From positions 62,001 to 126,000 of the forward strand of contig JAHJUE010000012.1 of NCBI GenBank assembly GCA_018829205.1: 64,000 nucleotides of DNA, written 5' to 3'. The DNA is from Bacteroidota bacterium. GTDB taxonomy: Bacteria > Bacteroidota > Ignavibacteria > Ignavibacteriales > Melioribacteraceae. The position numbers and the translations under genes are program-made. Positions within the stretch are counted from its first letter, which is position 1, and each line of letters begins with the position of its first letter. The notes under the pieces were generated by a model. The model did not search any database. It saw only the letters and a program-made list of their open reading frames with translations, and had not been told where the DNA came from. This document shows, piece by piece, positions 55,281 to 63,455 of the stretch.

Positions 55281-55344
55281 GCCGCAAAGGCGCTAAGACA
55301 TTAAGAAATTAATAAATCACTTTGTGCCTTTGAGTCTTTGTGGC
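55281..55344. repeat. Inverted repeat of the CTTTGTG..GTGGC type, copy 2
   Basis: Left arm 55281-55305 (starting GCCGCAAAGGCGCTAAGAC) and right arm 55320-55344 (starting CTTTGTGCCTTTGAG, ending GTGGC) are imperfect inverted copies 14 bases apart. The right arm matches the 35301-35325 arm. It lies between the CstB-like gene and the DCC gene. Confidence 0.75.
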
Positions 55345-55384
55345 AGAAACAATTTCTCTAAAATTAGTATTCCTAAAAACTTAT

Positions 55385-55783
55385 ATGAAAAATCCAATTT
55401 TACTTTTCGACGGAGTCTGCAATCTCTGCAGCTCCGCTGTTAATTTTATAATCAAATATGATAAACACCAAATATTCAGATTTGCCCAACTTCAATCCGG
55501 CACGGGTAAGAATTTACAGCAAGAATTTAATCTGCCTGATAATATTATTAATTCCGTAATTCTTATTTATGATGGGAAAGTATTCACCAAATCAAATGCC
55601 GTTATAAAGATTGCAGGAATGCTTCCGTTTCCTTTTAATCTGATACCTGTATTCAGAATTGTACCTAAAACATTACTTGATAAAATTTATGATGTTGTTG
55701 CCGGAAATAGATATAAATGGTTCGGAAGAAAGGAAAGCTGTATGATCCCTTCTAAAGAAATTAAAAATCTTTTTATTGATTAA
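55385..55783 (+). CDS. DCC-family (DUF393) thiol-disulfide protein
   Basis: The frame is open from a GTG at 55340 within the palindromic repeat; ATG 55385 is the family-like start (KNPILLFDGVCNLC). The 132-residue protein has the DCC motif pair DGVCNLC with a CxxC, HQIFRFAQLQS and a GRKESCMIP tail. DCC proteins are putative thiol-disulfide oxidoreductases of unknown substrate. It follows the sulfur unit but is separated by the repeat, so cotranscription is uncertain. Confidence 0.85.
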   Translation: MKNPILLFDGVCNLCSSAVNFIIKYDKHQIFRFAQLQSGTGKNLQQEFNLPDNIINSVILIYDGKVFTKSNAVIKIAGMLPFPFNLIPVFRIVPKTLLDKIYDVVAGNRYKWFGRKESCMIPSKEIKNLFID

Positions 55784-55928
55784 ATAATTTTTGCCCTGTA
55801 GAAGAAAAATAAAATATTGCAATTATTTTATTGACTATATTTTGCTTCATAAAATAAAAACAGAAATATCTGTAAAATGACCGCTTTTTTTATATCTTTA
55901 CATCTTTGAAAATATTCATAAAATATTA

Positions 55929-57077
55929 TTGAACTTCACCGTAACACATAAATCCGCCGACTGCAAAGCAAGAGCAGGCAGCTTCAAAACTGACCATGGA
56001 ATTGTTGAAACTCCTATTTTTATGCCAGTTGGTACGCAAGGCAGCGTAAAAGCCGTACCGCAGAGAATAGTTGAAACAGAAATTAATGCGCCTATTATTC
56101 TGGGCAATACCTATCATCTTTATCTACGTCCGACTCCTCAAATACTTGAAGAGGCGGGGGGACTTCATAAATTTATGAACTGGAATCGTTCTATTCTTAC
56201 CGATAGCGGCGGATTTCAGGTTTATAGTCTTGCGGATATTAGAAAGCTAAAAAAAGACGGGGTTGAATTTCAATCGCATCTGGACGGATCAAAACATTTT
56301 TTTACGCCTGAAAAAGTTATCGGTATTCAGCGCAGCATTGGTTCGGATATAATGATGGTGCTCGATGAATGCACGCCGTATCCGTGCGACTATGATTACG
56401 CGAAAAAGTCTAAAGATCTTACTTCAGATTGGGCTGCGCTAAATAAGGAGGCTTTTGTTAATTCCAAACCTCTTTACGGTCATAAACAGTTCCTCTTCGG
56501 TATTATTCAGGGAAGCGTTTATAAAGACCTGCGTGAATCATCTGCAAAGGATTTGATTAAACTGGACTTTGACGGATATGCCATAGGCGGACTCGCAGTA
56601 GGCGAACCTGCCGGGGATATGTACGATATAACTGATTTTACAACCGACATTATGCCGGAAGATAAACCCAGGTACCTGATGGGCGTAGGAAGACCGGAGA
56701 ACATCCTTAATTCAATTGAAAGGGGAGTGGATATGTTCGACTGCGTTATGCCTACCCGCAACGCACGGAACGCATACCTGTTCACTTCGCGGGGTATTCT
56801 TACTATCAGAAACGCCGTTTATAAAAATGATTTTACCCCGGTTGATCAAAACTGCGGCTGTTATACATGCTCAAGTTTTACGCGCGCTTATTTAAGACAT
56901 CTATTTATCGCTAAAGAAATTCTTGCTTATGAACTTGCGACTATACATAACCTTACCTTTTATCTTAATCTCGTAAGAGAAGCAAGAAAAAGAATTATTG
57001 ATAATTCTTTCGTAAATTGGAAACAGGAAATAATTAAAAAAATATCTATTAATATTAATTCACATCAGGAGGAATAA
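55929..57077 (+). CDS. tgt: Queuine tRNA-ribosyltransferase
   Basis: 382 residues from a TTG start (MNFTVTHKSADCKARAG). Motifs: PIFMPVGTQGSVKAV, LTDSGGFQVYSL, FGIIQGSVYKDLR, GGLAVGEP, DCVMPTRNARN and zinc ligands CGCYTCSSFTRAYLRHL. Exchanges guanine-34 for preQ1 (bacteria) in tRNAs with GUN anticodons. It is followed directly by yajC, the usual partner order in many genomes. The start is supported by family alignment; no strong ribosome site is seen. Confidence 0.95.
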   Translation: MNFTVTHKSADCKARAGSFKTDHGIVETPIFMPVGTQGSVKAVPQRIVETEINAPIILGNTYHLYLRPTPQILEEAGGLHKFMNWNRSILTDSGGFQVYSLADIRKLKKDGVEFQSHLDGSKHFFTPEKVIGIQRSIGSDIMMVLDECTPYPCDYDYAKKSKDLTSDWAALNKEAFVNSKPLYGHKQFLFGIIQGSVYKDLRESSAKDLIKLDFDGYAIGGLAVGEPAGDMYDITDFTTDIMPEDKPRYLMGVGRPENILNSIERGVDMFDCVMPTRNARNAYLFTSRGILTIRNAVYKNDFTPVDQNCGCYTCSSFTRAYLRHLFIAKEILAYELATIHNLTFYLNLVREARKRIIDNSFVNWKQEIIKKISININSHQEE

Positions 57078-57404
57078 ATGTATAATCTTTTGGCTATGAC
57101 ACCCCCGCCCGGTGAAGGCGGCGGAGGAAGTATGGTAAGCACCTTAATTATGTTCGGAGCGATTTTCGCTATTTTCTATTTTATGATTATTAGACCTCAG
57201 CAGAAAAGAGCAAAAGAAAGAGAAAAACTCCTTTCTAATATTAAAAAAGGGGATAAGGTTATTTTAAGCAACGGCATGCACGGCTCAGTTGCAGGTCTGG
57301 ATGAAAAAACTTGTTTAATTGACGCCGGCAATAATGTTAAACTTAAATTCGAAAGAAGCGCTATCGCCTCGGTTGTACAGCCTTCTAAAGAAGAAAGCAA
57401 CTAA
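57078..57404 (+). CDS. yajC: Preprotein translocase subunit YajC
   Basis: 108 residues; the ATG follows the tgt stop directly, with AGGAGG just upstream inside tgt. After a glycine-rich start, a membrane helix (LIMFGAIFAIFYFMII) is followed by RPQQKRAKEREKLLSNIKKGDKVILSNGMHG, the YajC signature. Accessory subunit of the Sec translocon. It is terminated by a hairpin, and secD/secF are not next to it here. Confidence 0.93.
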   Translation: MYNLLAMTPPPGEGGGGSMVSTLIMFGAIFAIFYFMIIRPQQKRAKEREKLLSNIKKGDKVILSNGMHGSVAGLDEKTCLIDAGNNVKLKFERSAIASVVQPSKEESN

Positions 57405-57424
57405 TTTTCTTTATAGCTATTTTT

Positions 57425-57452
57425 AAAGAGACTATTATTAGTCTCTTTTTTA
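57425..57452 (+). terminator. Intrinsic terminator after yajC
   Basis: AAAGAGACTA, loop TTAT and TAGTCTCTTT form a 10-bp stem followed by TTTATTTT, 20 bases past the yajC stop. Confidence 0.9.
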
Positions 57453-57538
57453 TTTTAAAGAAAAGAATTTTAATAGTTTGGAACGCAGTTTATTTAATCT
57501 CTTTATTTTATTGAGATAATTTTTTCAAAGGTGTCAAA

Positions 57539-58858
57539 ATGAAAAAGATATTTTTTATAATTCTAACGTTAGTATTATTTACCCAGAATTTATCCGCGCA
57601 GCAGAGCATTATTTATAAAGGAATAATTGAGGGTGATATTGATCTAAGTTTGGCGCCTTATGTGAAACGAGTTATTAGCAAAGCTGAAAAGAATAATGCC
57701 GACGCGGTGGTATTTGTAATTAATACTTTCGGCGGCAGGGTCGACGCCGCAACGCAGATTAAAGACGCTATTCTAAACAGCAAAATTACTACCGTGGCAT
57801 TTATTAATAAACGCGCTATTTCAGCGGGAGCATTAATCTCTTTGTCATGCGTAAAAATTGTTATGGTACCGGGAGCATCAATAGGCGCATCGACCGTTGT
57901 TGATCAGACCGGACAGAAACAATCTGAAAAATATCAATCCTATATGCGCTCAGAAATGAGAGCTACGGCCGAGAAAAACGGGCGTCCAGCCGAAATTGCA
58001 GAAGCTATGGTGGATGAGTCTATTGAAATTGAAGGGCTGGTGGACAGCACTAAGTTAGTGACCCTAACTTCAAAAGAAGCAGTAAGTTACGGTATTGCCG
58101 ATACTGTTATTTATAGTCTCGATGAAGCGCTTGAAGCGCTTGGTTACGCAAATCCGGAAATAATTGATGTCGAATGGACCTGGGCCGAAAATGTTTTAAG
58201 ATTTATAAATAATCCTATTATCTCGTCGCTTCTGATTATGATTGGACTCGTTGGAATGTTTACGGAAATTAAAACCCCAGGCTGGGGATTACCTGGCACC
58301 GCGGCGATAATTGCGCTTACTGTCTTTTTCGGAGCAAATTATATTCTTGAACTTGCCTCATTTATTGAAATTATCCTTTTCGCAGTCGGAGTTGTTCTTC
58401 TAATCCTTGAAATATTTGTTATTCCGGGTTTCGGAATTCCTGGCGTTCTGGGAATTATATTTGTAATTGGAAGCCTCTTTTTAGGGCTAATTTCGGATTT
58501 CCCGATTATCAGCTGGAGTTTGGTCGAAGACGCTATTATTCAGCTTGCAAGCGTATTTCTAATTACTGGAGCAGTTATTTTTCTCCTTTCCCGTTTTCTG
58601 CCGCAGTCGTCATTCTTTAACCGGTTTATTCTTGTAGATGAAATTAAAGAGCAGTCGGGTTATTCCTCAAAAGAAACATTAAAACATTTAATTGGTATCG
58701 AAGGCAAAGCGCTTACAGATCTGCGTCCGGCCGGAACTGCAATGCTTAATAATGAAAGAACGGATGTTGTTACCGAAGGGGATTTTATTAGCCATGATAC
58801 GCAAATAAAGGTAATTAGAGTCGAAGGTTCAAAGGTAGTGGTAGCCAGAAAAGTTTAA
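57539..58858 (+). CDS. NfeD family membrane-bound ClpP-class protease
   Basis: 439 residues. Signal peptide (FIILTLVLFTQNLSAQ), a ClpP-class serine protease domain with INTFGGRVDAATQI, nucleophile Ser95 (RAISAGALISLSC), and a candidate lysine at 131 (QSEKYQSYM); then four or five membrane helices and a C-terminal OB-fold NfeD domain (GIEGKALTDLRPAGTAM). Full-length NfeD1b class proteases cleave membrane stomatin-like proteins. A stomatin partner is not seen in the window. Confidence 0.88.
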   Translation: MKKIFFIILTLVLFTQNLSAQQSIIYKGIIEGDIDLSLAPYVKRVISKAEKNNADAVVFVINTFGGRVDAATQIKDAILNSKITTVAFINKRAISAGALISLSCVKIVMVPGASIGASTVVDQTGQKQSEKYQSYMRSEMRATAEKNGRPAEIAEAMVDESIEIEGLVDSTKLVTLTSKEAVSYGIADTVIYSLDEALEALGYANPEIIDVEWTWAENVLRFINNPIISSLLIMIGLVGMFTEIKTPGWGLPGTAAIIALTVFFGANYILELASFIEIILFAVGVVLLILEIFVIPGFGIPGVLGIIFVIGSLFLGLISDFPIISWSLVEDAIIQLASVFLITGAVIFLLSRFLPQSSFFNRFILVDEIKEQSGYSSKETLKHLIGIEGKALTDLRPAGTAMLNNERTDVVTEGDFISHDTQIKVIRVEGSKVVVARKV

Positions 58859-58865
58859 ATTAACC

Positions 58866-60107
58866 TTAGTACAATAAATACTTATTTCTTAATGACTTAA
58901 ATTCATTTATCTCATTCTGCCACATTGAGATAATTGAGTTGAAACCTTGGTTTTCCGAAATCATTTCGCGTAAATATTTTTTACCGAAAAGTCTTTCAAT
59001 CGATCCTCTCCAGCTGAATTCCTGCGGGTAATTTTGAGCGATAATTGATATTAATTTTACTCCGAACTCTACCGGCTTAAATTCTTTTCTGTCTTCTATA
59101 GTAATTTTTATTCCGCTGCAATTAGTGTTTTCATATTTCGGCTTAACCGCTTTACCGGGAATTTCAACCGGGGTGAATTTTTGTTCCTTAAATGATGCTC
59201 CCCGTATATCTGATTTTATTAAATCCTGAATTATTTTTTCTGAATTTAAATAGGGAGCTCCGAATAAAAGAAAGGGAAATTCTGTTCCGCGTCCTTCCGA
59301 AATATTTGTCCCTTCCAAAAAACATGCTCCCGGATATACTATAGCTGTTTCTAAATCGGGAATATTAGGTGAAGTCGGAATCCAGTTTAACCCGGTTTCG
59401 TCATAATAATATTCTCTTTTCCAATTCTTCATTTTAATAATTCTTAATTCCGCTTTAATTCCGTCTTTAAGCATTTTTTCTTCGTTAAAAAGCAGCGCTA
59501 GTTCGCCCATCGTCATTCCGTGCATTACGGGGATTGGCGCTATTCCAACAAAGGATTGAAGTTCTTTATCCACAATAGGTCCGTCAACATTAATTCCGCC
59601 TATCGGATTTGGCCTGTCAAGCACAATAACCGGTATATTGTTTTCAGCCCCGGCTTCAAGCGTATAAAACATTGTTGAGATAAATGTGTAAAAACGGACT
59701 CCCACCGACTGCATATCAAAAATTAATAAATCTATATCTTTAAGCATTTGAGGTGTGGGTTTTCTTGTTTTGCCGTAAACAGAATAAATCTTAATCCCTG
59801 TCTCGTCAGTGGTATCATTAAGAATGCTCCCGTCTGCATTATCACCTTTAAAGCCGTGTTCCGGGCCGAATAGCGCTTTAATTCTTATTCCCGGAATGTT
59901 TAATAATGTATCGGCAATATGAGTCCCGTTTCTTAATAGCCCGGTCTGATTTGATACTATTCCTAATGATTTTCCTTTCAGCAGATCCAGGTTTTCAGAG
60001 ATTAAAACATCTGCGCCGGTAAGTACGTACGGTTTAGTATTTTGGCAATAAGCGAAGGAAGTAATTAGGATTAAAAAGAGTGCTGAAAATATTTTTCTTT
60101 TATTCAT
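58866..60107 (-). CDS. DUF1343 / NamZ-like exo-N-acetylmuramidase
   Basis: 413 residues. Signal peptide (RKIFSALFLILITSFAYCQ), then a DUF1343 domain with LKGKSLGIVSNQTGLLRNG, ALFGPEHGFKGDNADG, SVYGKTRKPTP, VLDRPNPIGG and FLEGTNISEGRGTEFPF. This family includes the exo-beta-N-acetylmuramidase NamZ, which cleaves MurNAc from peptidoglycan ends in cell-wall recycling. Length matches. Export is predicted. It is convergent with NfeD (8-base gap), and no peptidoglycan-recycling neighbours are visible. Confidence 0.85.
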   Translation of the reverse strand: MNKRKIFSALFLILITSFAYCQNTKPYVLTGADVLISENLDLLKGKSLGIVSNQTGLLRNGTHIADTLLNIPGIRIKALFGPEHGFKGDNADGSILNDTTDETGIKIYSVYGKTRKPTPQMLKDIDLLIFDMQSVGVRFYTFISTMFYTLEAGAENNIPVIVLDRPNPIGGINVDGPIVDKELQSFVGIAPIPVMHGMTMGELALLFNEEKMLKDGIKAELRIIKMKNWKREYYYDETGLNWIPTSPNIPDLETAIVYPGACFLEGTNISEGRGTEFPFLLFGAPYLNSEKIIQDLIKSDIRGASFKEQKFTPVEIPGKAVKPKYENTNCSGIKITIEDRKEFKPVEFGVKLISIIAQNYPQEFSWRGSIERLFGKKYLREMISENQGFNSIISMWQNEINEFKSLRNKYLLY

Positions 60108-60130
60108 TTAATATTACCGCTGATATTAAC

Positions 60131-60156
60131 GCGCGGCCGGCAGGAACTGACCGCGC
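60131..60156 (-). terminator. Hairpin downstream of ndk
   Basis: GCGCGG and CCGCGC pair across a 14-base loop that is itself GC-rich. It is 15 bases past the ndk stop (minus strand) and precedes the DUF1343 gene. There is only a weak T-run, so termination is possible, not certain. Confidence 0.5.
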
Positions 60157-60164
60157 TTATTAAT

Positions 60165-60596
60165 TTATAATCCGTTGTTTTCCAGAAGTTCTTTTCTTGA
60201 AAAAAAATGAGAAATTTCTTTTGCCGCGTTTTCATCCGAATCAGAACCGTGTACTATATTTTGTTCGATGCTCTCAGCGTAAATAGCTCTTATTGTGCCC
60301 GGTTCAGCGTTTTTAGGATCGGTTGCGCCGATAAGTTTTCTGAAATCTTCTACCGCGTTCTCTTTTTCCAATGCAATCGGCACGCACGCGCCTGAAGTCA
60401 TATACGCTACAAGATCATTGTAAAAAGGTCTTTCTTTATGAACTTCATAAAATCCGCCCGCCGAATCACCTGTTAATTTTACCATCTTTAATGCTAGCAC
60501 CTTGAATCCGGCTTCGTTTATTTTTGCAATTACCTGTCCAATTAAATTTTTTCTTACGCAATCAGGTTTTAAAATTGCTAATGTTCTGTTACTCAA
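60165..60596 (-). CDS. ndk: Nucleoside diphosphate kinase
   Basis: 143 residues from a TTG start with GGAGG six bases upstream. [18 protein letters not shown] and the catalytic His116 in [12 protein letters not shown] are the family signature. Transfers gamma-phosphate between NTPs via phosphohistidine. Lies downstream of sucD on the same strand, separated by a palindromic repeat; in some bacteria these two enzymes associate functionally, since succinyl-CoA synthetase yields NTPs. Confidence 0.95.
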   Translation of the reverse strand: MSNRTLAILKPDCVRKNLIGQVIAKINEAGFKVLALKMVKLTGDSAGGFYEVHKERPFYNDLVAYMTSGACVPIALEKENAVEDFRKLIGATDPKNAEPGTIRAIYAESIEQNIVHGSDSDENAAKEISHFFSRKELLENNGL

Positions 60597-60630
60597 GTAA
60601 ATCCTCCATATATAATTTATTAGAATGCAT

Positions 60631-60686
60631 GATTGTTTGATTGGCTGATTGAAAACTCAATCATTCATTCAGCCAAACATTCAATC
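60631..60686. repeat. Imperfect inverted repeat between sucD and ndk
   Basis: GATTGTTTGATTGGCTGA (60631-60648) is inverted as TTCAGCCAAACATTCAATC (60668-60686), with TTGAxxxxTCAA in the centre. It could fold as a long hairpin in the sucD-ndk intergenic region and may stabilise or partly terminate the upstream transcript. Confidence 0.6.
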
Positions 60687-60689
60687 TAT

Positions 60690-61664
60690 TTATTTCTTCT
60701 TTTTCTTCTTTTTATCGTCTTTCTTTTTGTCAGATTTCTTTTTTGAATCTACTTTTTTCTTTTTATCGCCCGCTTTTGAGTCTTTTGCTTTTGCCGCGTC
60801 GAGTGCCTTCGCCATGGTAATGCCTATTTCAGCGGGACTTTCAACAACATGAATCCCGGCTTTTTTCATTGCTTTCATTTTTTCTTCGGCAGTTCCTTTG
60901 CCTCCGGATATAATTGCTCCGGCGTGTCCCATTCTTCGTCCGGGAGGTGCGGTTCTTCCTGCAATAAATCCTACAACAGGTTTATTAACATATTTTTTAA
61001 TATATGCCGCCGCTTCTTCTTCGGCCGATCCGCCGATTTCACCGATCATAACAATCGCTTCGGTATCGGGATCCTCGTTAAACAATTTTACAATATGAAT
61101 AAACTGTGAACCGATTACAGGATCGCCGCCAATGCCTACGCAAGTCGATTGTCCTATCTTTAAATCGCTTAACTGTTTTACCGCTTCATAAGTTAAAGTG
61201 CCTGATCGGGAAACAACGCCTACTTTTCCTTTACGGTGAATAAATCCCGGCATAATGCCTATCTTTGCTTTACCGGGAGATATTAATCCCGGGCAGTTTG
61301 GACCGATTAATCTTATATCTTTGTCCCTAATAGTATCATATACGGCAACCATATCTTTGGACGGAATGCCTTCGGTAATACAGACAATTAATTTGATCCC
61401 TGCGTTTGCAGCTTCTAATATAGCATCAGCTGCGAACGGCGGGGGAACAAATATTGCCGATGCCGTAGCCTTTGTTGATTTTACTGCGTCGGCTACAGTG
61501 TTAAATACAGGCACACCGTTAAATTTTGTACCGCCTTTGCCGGGTGTTACGCCGCCGACAACATTTGTACCGTATTCAATCATTTGACTTGTATGGAAAG
61601 AACCTTCACCGCCGGTAATTCCTTGTACGATAACCTTCGTTCTTTTATCGAGCAGGATACTCAT
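60690..61664 (-). CDS. sucD: Succinyl-CoA synthetase alpha subunit with Lys-rich tail
   Basis: 324 residues. The first 290 match Suc[39 protein letters not shown] and phosphohistidine His247 in [10 protein letters not shown]. The family is about 290 residues; here the last 34 residues contain 20 lysines ([15 protein letters not shown]... ), a basic tail not expected from the enzyme core. SucD forms succinyl phosphate/CoA with SucC and NTP; sucC is not in the window. The tail could bind nucleic acid or membranes or be neutral; it lies in a low-complexity A-rich coding region and should be checked for slippage. Together with methylmalonyl-CoA mutase it ties succinyl-CoA to the TCA genes. Confidence 0.92.
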   Translation of the reverse strand: MSILLDKRTKVIVQGITGGEGSFHTSQMIEYGTNVVGGVTPGKGGTKFNGVPVFNTVADAVKSTKATASAIFVPPPFAADAILEAANAGIKLIVCITEGIPSKDMVAVYDTIRDKDIRLIGPNCPGLISPGKAKIGIMPGFIHRKGKVGVVSRSGTLTYEAVKQLSDLKIGQSTCVGIGGDPVIGSQFIHIVKLFNEDPDTEAIVMIGEIGGSAEEEAAAYIKKYVNKPVVGFIAGRTAPPGRRMGHAGAIISGGKGTAEEKMKAMKKAGIHVVESPAEIGITMAKALDAAKAKDSKAGDKKKKVDSKKKSDKKKDDKKKKKKK

Positions 61665-61737
61665 TGTTTATTCCTTGTTTTATTTTTACGGAAAATTTTA
61701 ACACATCAACTTAGTGAAATTAGATTTTAATTGCATC

Positions 61738-61777
61738 TAAAAGTTAGAAGTGAGAGGGGAGAAGTTAGAAGTTTTTT
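61738..61777. repeat. AGTTAGAAGT-type repeat, third locus
   Basis: Two copies of AAAGTTAGAAGT / AGAAGTTAGAAGT sit head to tail upstream of sucD. They match the elements flanking the S23-like gene at 8027 and 8425. Here there is no S23-like gene beside them. Confidence 0.6.
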
Positions 61778-61800
61778 GCATGAGCTTGAGCTTCCACCTT

Positions 61801-61890
61801 TCAAGGCATAACTAAAGCTCCGACTATTCCTGCAACAGCAAGAGGGTTTTTTACTTTATCAAAAACGTATTTTATTAACCCTTTTTTCAT
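61801..61890 (-). CDS. Possible 29-residue hydrophobic peptide
   Basis: A frame MKKGLIKYVFDKVKNPLAV ending in AGIVGALVMP stops at TGA (61801-61803). It is basic then hydrophobic, like a small membrane peptide or a leader/remnant. No ribosome site better than chance is seen. It lies between sucD and the toxin gene. It could be noise; listed because the composition is unlike random AT-rich DNA. Confidence 0.3.
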   Translation of the reverse strand: MKKGLIKYVFDKVKNPLAVAGIVGALVMP

Positions 61891-61935
61891 GTTACTACAA
61901 TAGGGTATTTCATTTAACTCTAGCTAAAAAATTAT

Positions 61936-62199
61936 TTATTTTCGTTTTTTATAAGCGTCTTTTCTATGGAAAACGTTTTGTAATAAAATAAAAATTTCAT
62001 TCTCAATTATAGTGTACTCAAATATTACCCTGTAATCTCCAATTCGAAGCCTATAATCGTTTCTCGTTTTTAATTTTTTTATTTTAAGATTTTCGGAATG
62101 TGTTGATAATTCATTCAGCTTCTTATAGATTTTTTTTGCTTCTATATCGGAAAGTTTATCAAGTTGTTTCTCAAAGTTTGGTGAAGTAATGATTTTCAT
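61936..62199 (-). CDS. RelE/ParE-family toxin
   Basis: 87 residues with ITSPNFEKQLDKL, IKKLKTRNDYRLRIGDYRVIFEY and LLQNVFHRKDAYKK, the RelE/ParE toxin pattern with C-terminal basic motif. Such toxins cleave mRNA at the ribosome or act on gyrase. Its ATG overlaps the antitoxin stop by four bases (ATGA), the usual coupling. Whether it is active cannot be told from sequence. Confidence 0.88.
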   Translation of the reverse strand: MKIITSPNFEKQLDKLSDIEAKKIYKKLNELSTHSENLKIKKLKTRNDYRLRIGDYRVIFEYTIIENEIFILLQNVFHRKDAYKKRK

Positions 62200-62471
62200 A
62201 ATAATTTGCGCTTCTTCATGTAATCATTCAGTTCAAGGAAATTTCCTTTCTTAAATTCTTTTTTAGCGGTTTTCATTCCTTCAATTTCACTTTTATCTAA
62301 GTCTTCATCTTCAGGCTGAGCATTTCTTAAAACTTCGAGAAAATTTAAGTCATTACTTCTATGCGCTAAATATTCCGCATAGTGCTTAAGACTGTTTAAT
62401 TCAACCGGTTCTAACTCTTCTACTATGGATAGTATTTTCTTTTTAGTTTCTTCTAATGTTTGAGTGTTCAT
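62196..62471 (-). CDS. Antitoxin of the RelE/ParE-type pair
   Basis: 91 residues, charged and helical (QTLEETKKKILSIVEELEPV; DYMKKRKLL). Upstream of and overlapping the toxin by four bases. The N-terminal part is ordered, the C-terminus basic; no classic HTH or ribbon-helix-helix is obvious. It probably neutralises the toxin and autoregulates the pair. Confidence 0.8.
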   Translation of the reverse strand: MNTQTLEETKKKILSIVEELEPVELNSLKHYAEYLAHRSNDLNFLEVLRNAQPEDEDLDKSEIEGMKTAKKEFKKGNFLELNDYMKKRKLL

Positions 62472-62593
62472 CTTAAACCTTTCTTTTCAGCATGAAAAGT
62501 ATTTGTCTTTTTAATTATTTTTATTGAAAAGTAATGTAATTATTTCCGATTTTCAACTGGTAAATTTTTTAGGGCAGAAGAAATCTGATGTCT

Positions 62594-62693
62594 AAAATTT
62601 GTAGTAGTGGACGCAACCCTCCCCGGCGGGCAAGACTTTGCGTCCATTACATTTAAATCTGTTTGCTTAACTGCAGCAGTTTCTCTTCTTCAA
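62594..62693. repeat. Displaced duplicate of the gatA 3' end
   Basis: This segment is an imperfect direct repeat of 63354-63455 at the end of gatA. On the minus strand 62694-62653 encodes [13 protein letters not shown] then TAA, matching [13 protein letters not shown] of gatA at 12 of 13 residues, with four silent codon changes. The shared region continues past the stop into GTAGTAG-type sequence. The fragment is too short to be a gene. Confidence 0.8.
62608..62646. terminator. Hairpin TGGACGCAA/TTGCGTCCA
   Basis: A perfect 9-bp stem TGGACGCAA with TTGCGTCCA across a 21-base GC-rich loop, within a GTAGTAGTGGACGCAA...TTGCGTCCATTAC context. This resembles widespread GTAGxGACGCA palindromic repeats. 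It may act as a terminator for the DUF2442 unit, but there is no T-run. Confidence 0.5.
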
Positions 62694-62719
62694 GTTTTGG
62701 GGATTTGAGGTAATAATTT

Positions 62720-62986
62720 TCACTTCTTTCTATTATAAAACGTAAGGTCTTTTTTGCCAATTAATAGTCCCGGCACACTTATATCTTCGTCAATTTCCTC
62801 CCAATGTATTCCGGTTCCGTTGCCGCTTAAAACGTATTTTTCTTTTTGTGCTGAACTCGCGTTAAGGAGTCTGGGGAAATATTCCAAAGGAACGGAAAGC
62901 TGCCGTCCGTCGGATAAATGAACCCACAAATTGTATTCATCAAACCATACTTTCGTAGCGGATGCTTCAATGGTTAAAGTGCTCAT
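62720..62986 (-). CDS. DUF2442 protein
   Basis: 88 residues. STLTIEASATKVWFDEYNLWVHLSDGRQLSVPLEYFPRLL and IHWEEIDEDISVPGLLIGKKD are the DUF2442 signature. The family is a small accessory protein usually paired with DUF4160; together they are suspected toxin-antitoxin-like elements, without confirmed function. Its start overlaps the end of a broken DUF4160 gene by 20 bases. GGAG lies upstream. Confidence 0.85.
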   Translation of the reverse strand: MSTLTIEASATKVWFDEYNLWVHLSDGRQLSVPLEYFPRLLNASSAQKEKYVLSGNGTGIHWEEIDEDISVPGLLIGKKDLTFYNRKK

Positions 62987-63212
62987 TCCATTTACTCCTT
63001 ATTAATTCCTTGTTTTCTTCTATTACTTTGCGAAAACTATTTAGTTCTTTACTTGTGCATCCATAATTGTATTCAAGAGAAATATCCGGGTCTAACCAAA
63101 ATTTAGCTCTATAAGTATTTTATTGAACATGTATATGGCAGGGTTCTAAAGGTTCGCCTTCATTTGAGAAGAAATGAAATCTGTAACCTCGCCAGGAAAA
63201 TACTTTCGGCAT
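62967..63212 (-). pseudogene. DUF4160 gene with in-frame nonsense codon
   Basis: The frame from ATG 63212 to TGA 62967 (82 codons) encodes PKVFSWRGYRFHFFSNE..., EPCHIHVQ, then a TAA at codon 31 (63120-63122), then NTYRAKFWLDPDISLEYNY and ELNSFRKVIEENKELIRSKWNE in the same frame. This is a full DUF4160 sequence apart from the stop. A single base change (for example AAA to TAA) would explain it. Sequencing error is the alternative. It is paired with the intact DUF2442 gene downstream. Confidence 0.85.
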
Positions 63213-63353
63213 TTATCCTTTCCCTAAAATGTAACAAAATAATACTTTTTCTTTAAAGGAATATCAATATTATTTTTAAAAATAAAAAAAAGTGTTATGG
63301 GAAGATCGATGATTTCTCCGCCTCAGACGAAGATGCAATGAAAACGGATTTAT

Positions 63354-63455
63354 AAAATTGTGTAGTAGAGACAGCCTGCCGTGACGTTAGGTATGATTTT
63401 TCGTCCAAAATCAGTTAAATTTGTTTACTCAATTGCAGCAGTTTCTCTTCTTCAA
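63354..63455. repeat. gatA-end copy of the direct repeat
   Basis: Matches 62594-62693 from the GTAGTAG sequence through the last coding bases of gatA. The pair brackets about 660 bases holding the DUF2442/DUF4160 cassette. Confidence 0.8.

Noticed and set aside
55340-55384. Upstream GTG start for the DCC gene
   Set aside because: The extension is encoded by the palindromic repeat; the family begins at ATG 55385.
60649-60852. Phe/Ser-rich plus-strand frame opposite the sucD tail
   Set aside because: It is the complement of the poly-lysine coding region and lacks any gene-like features.
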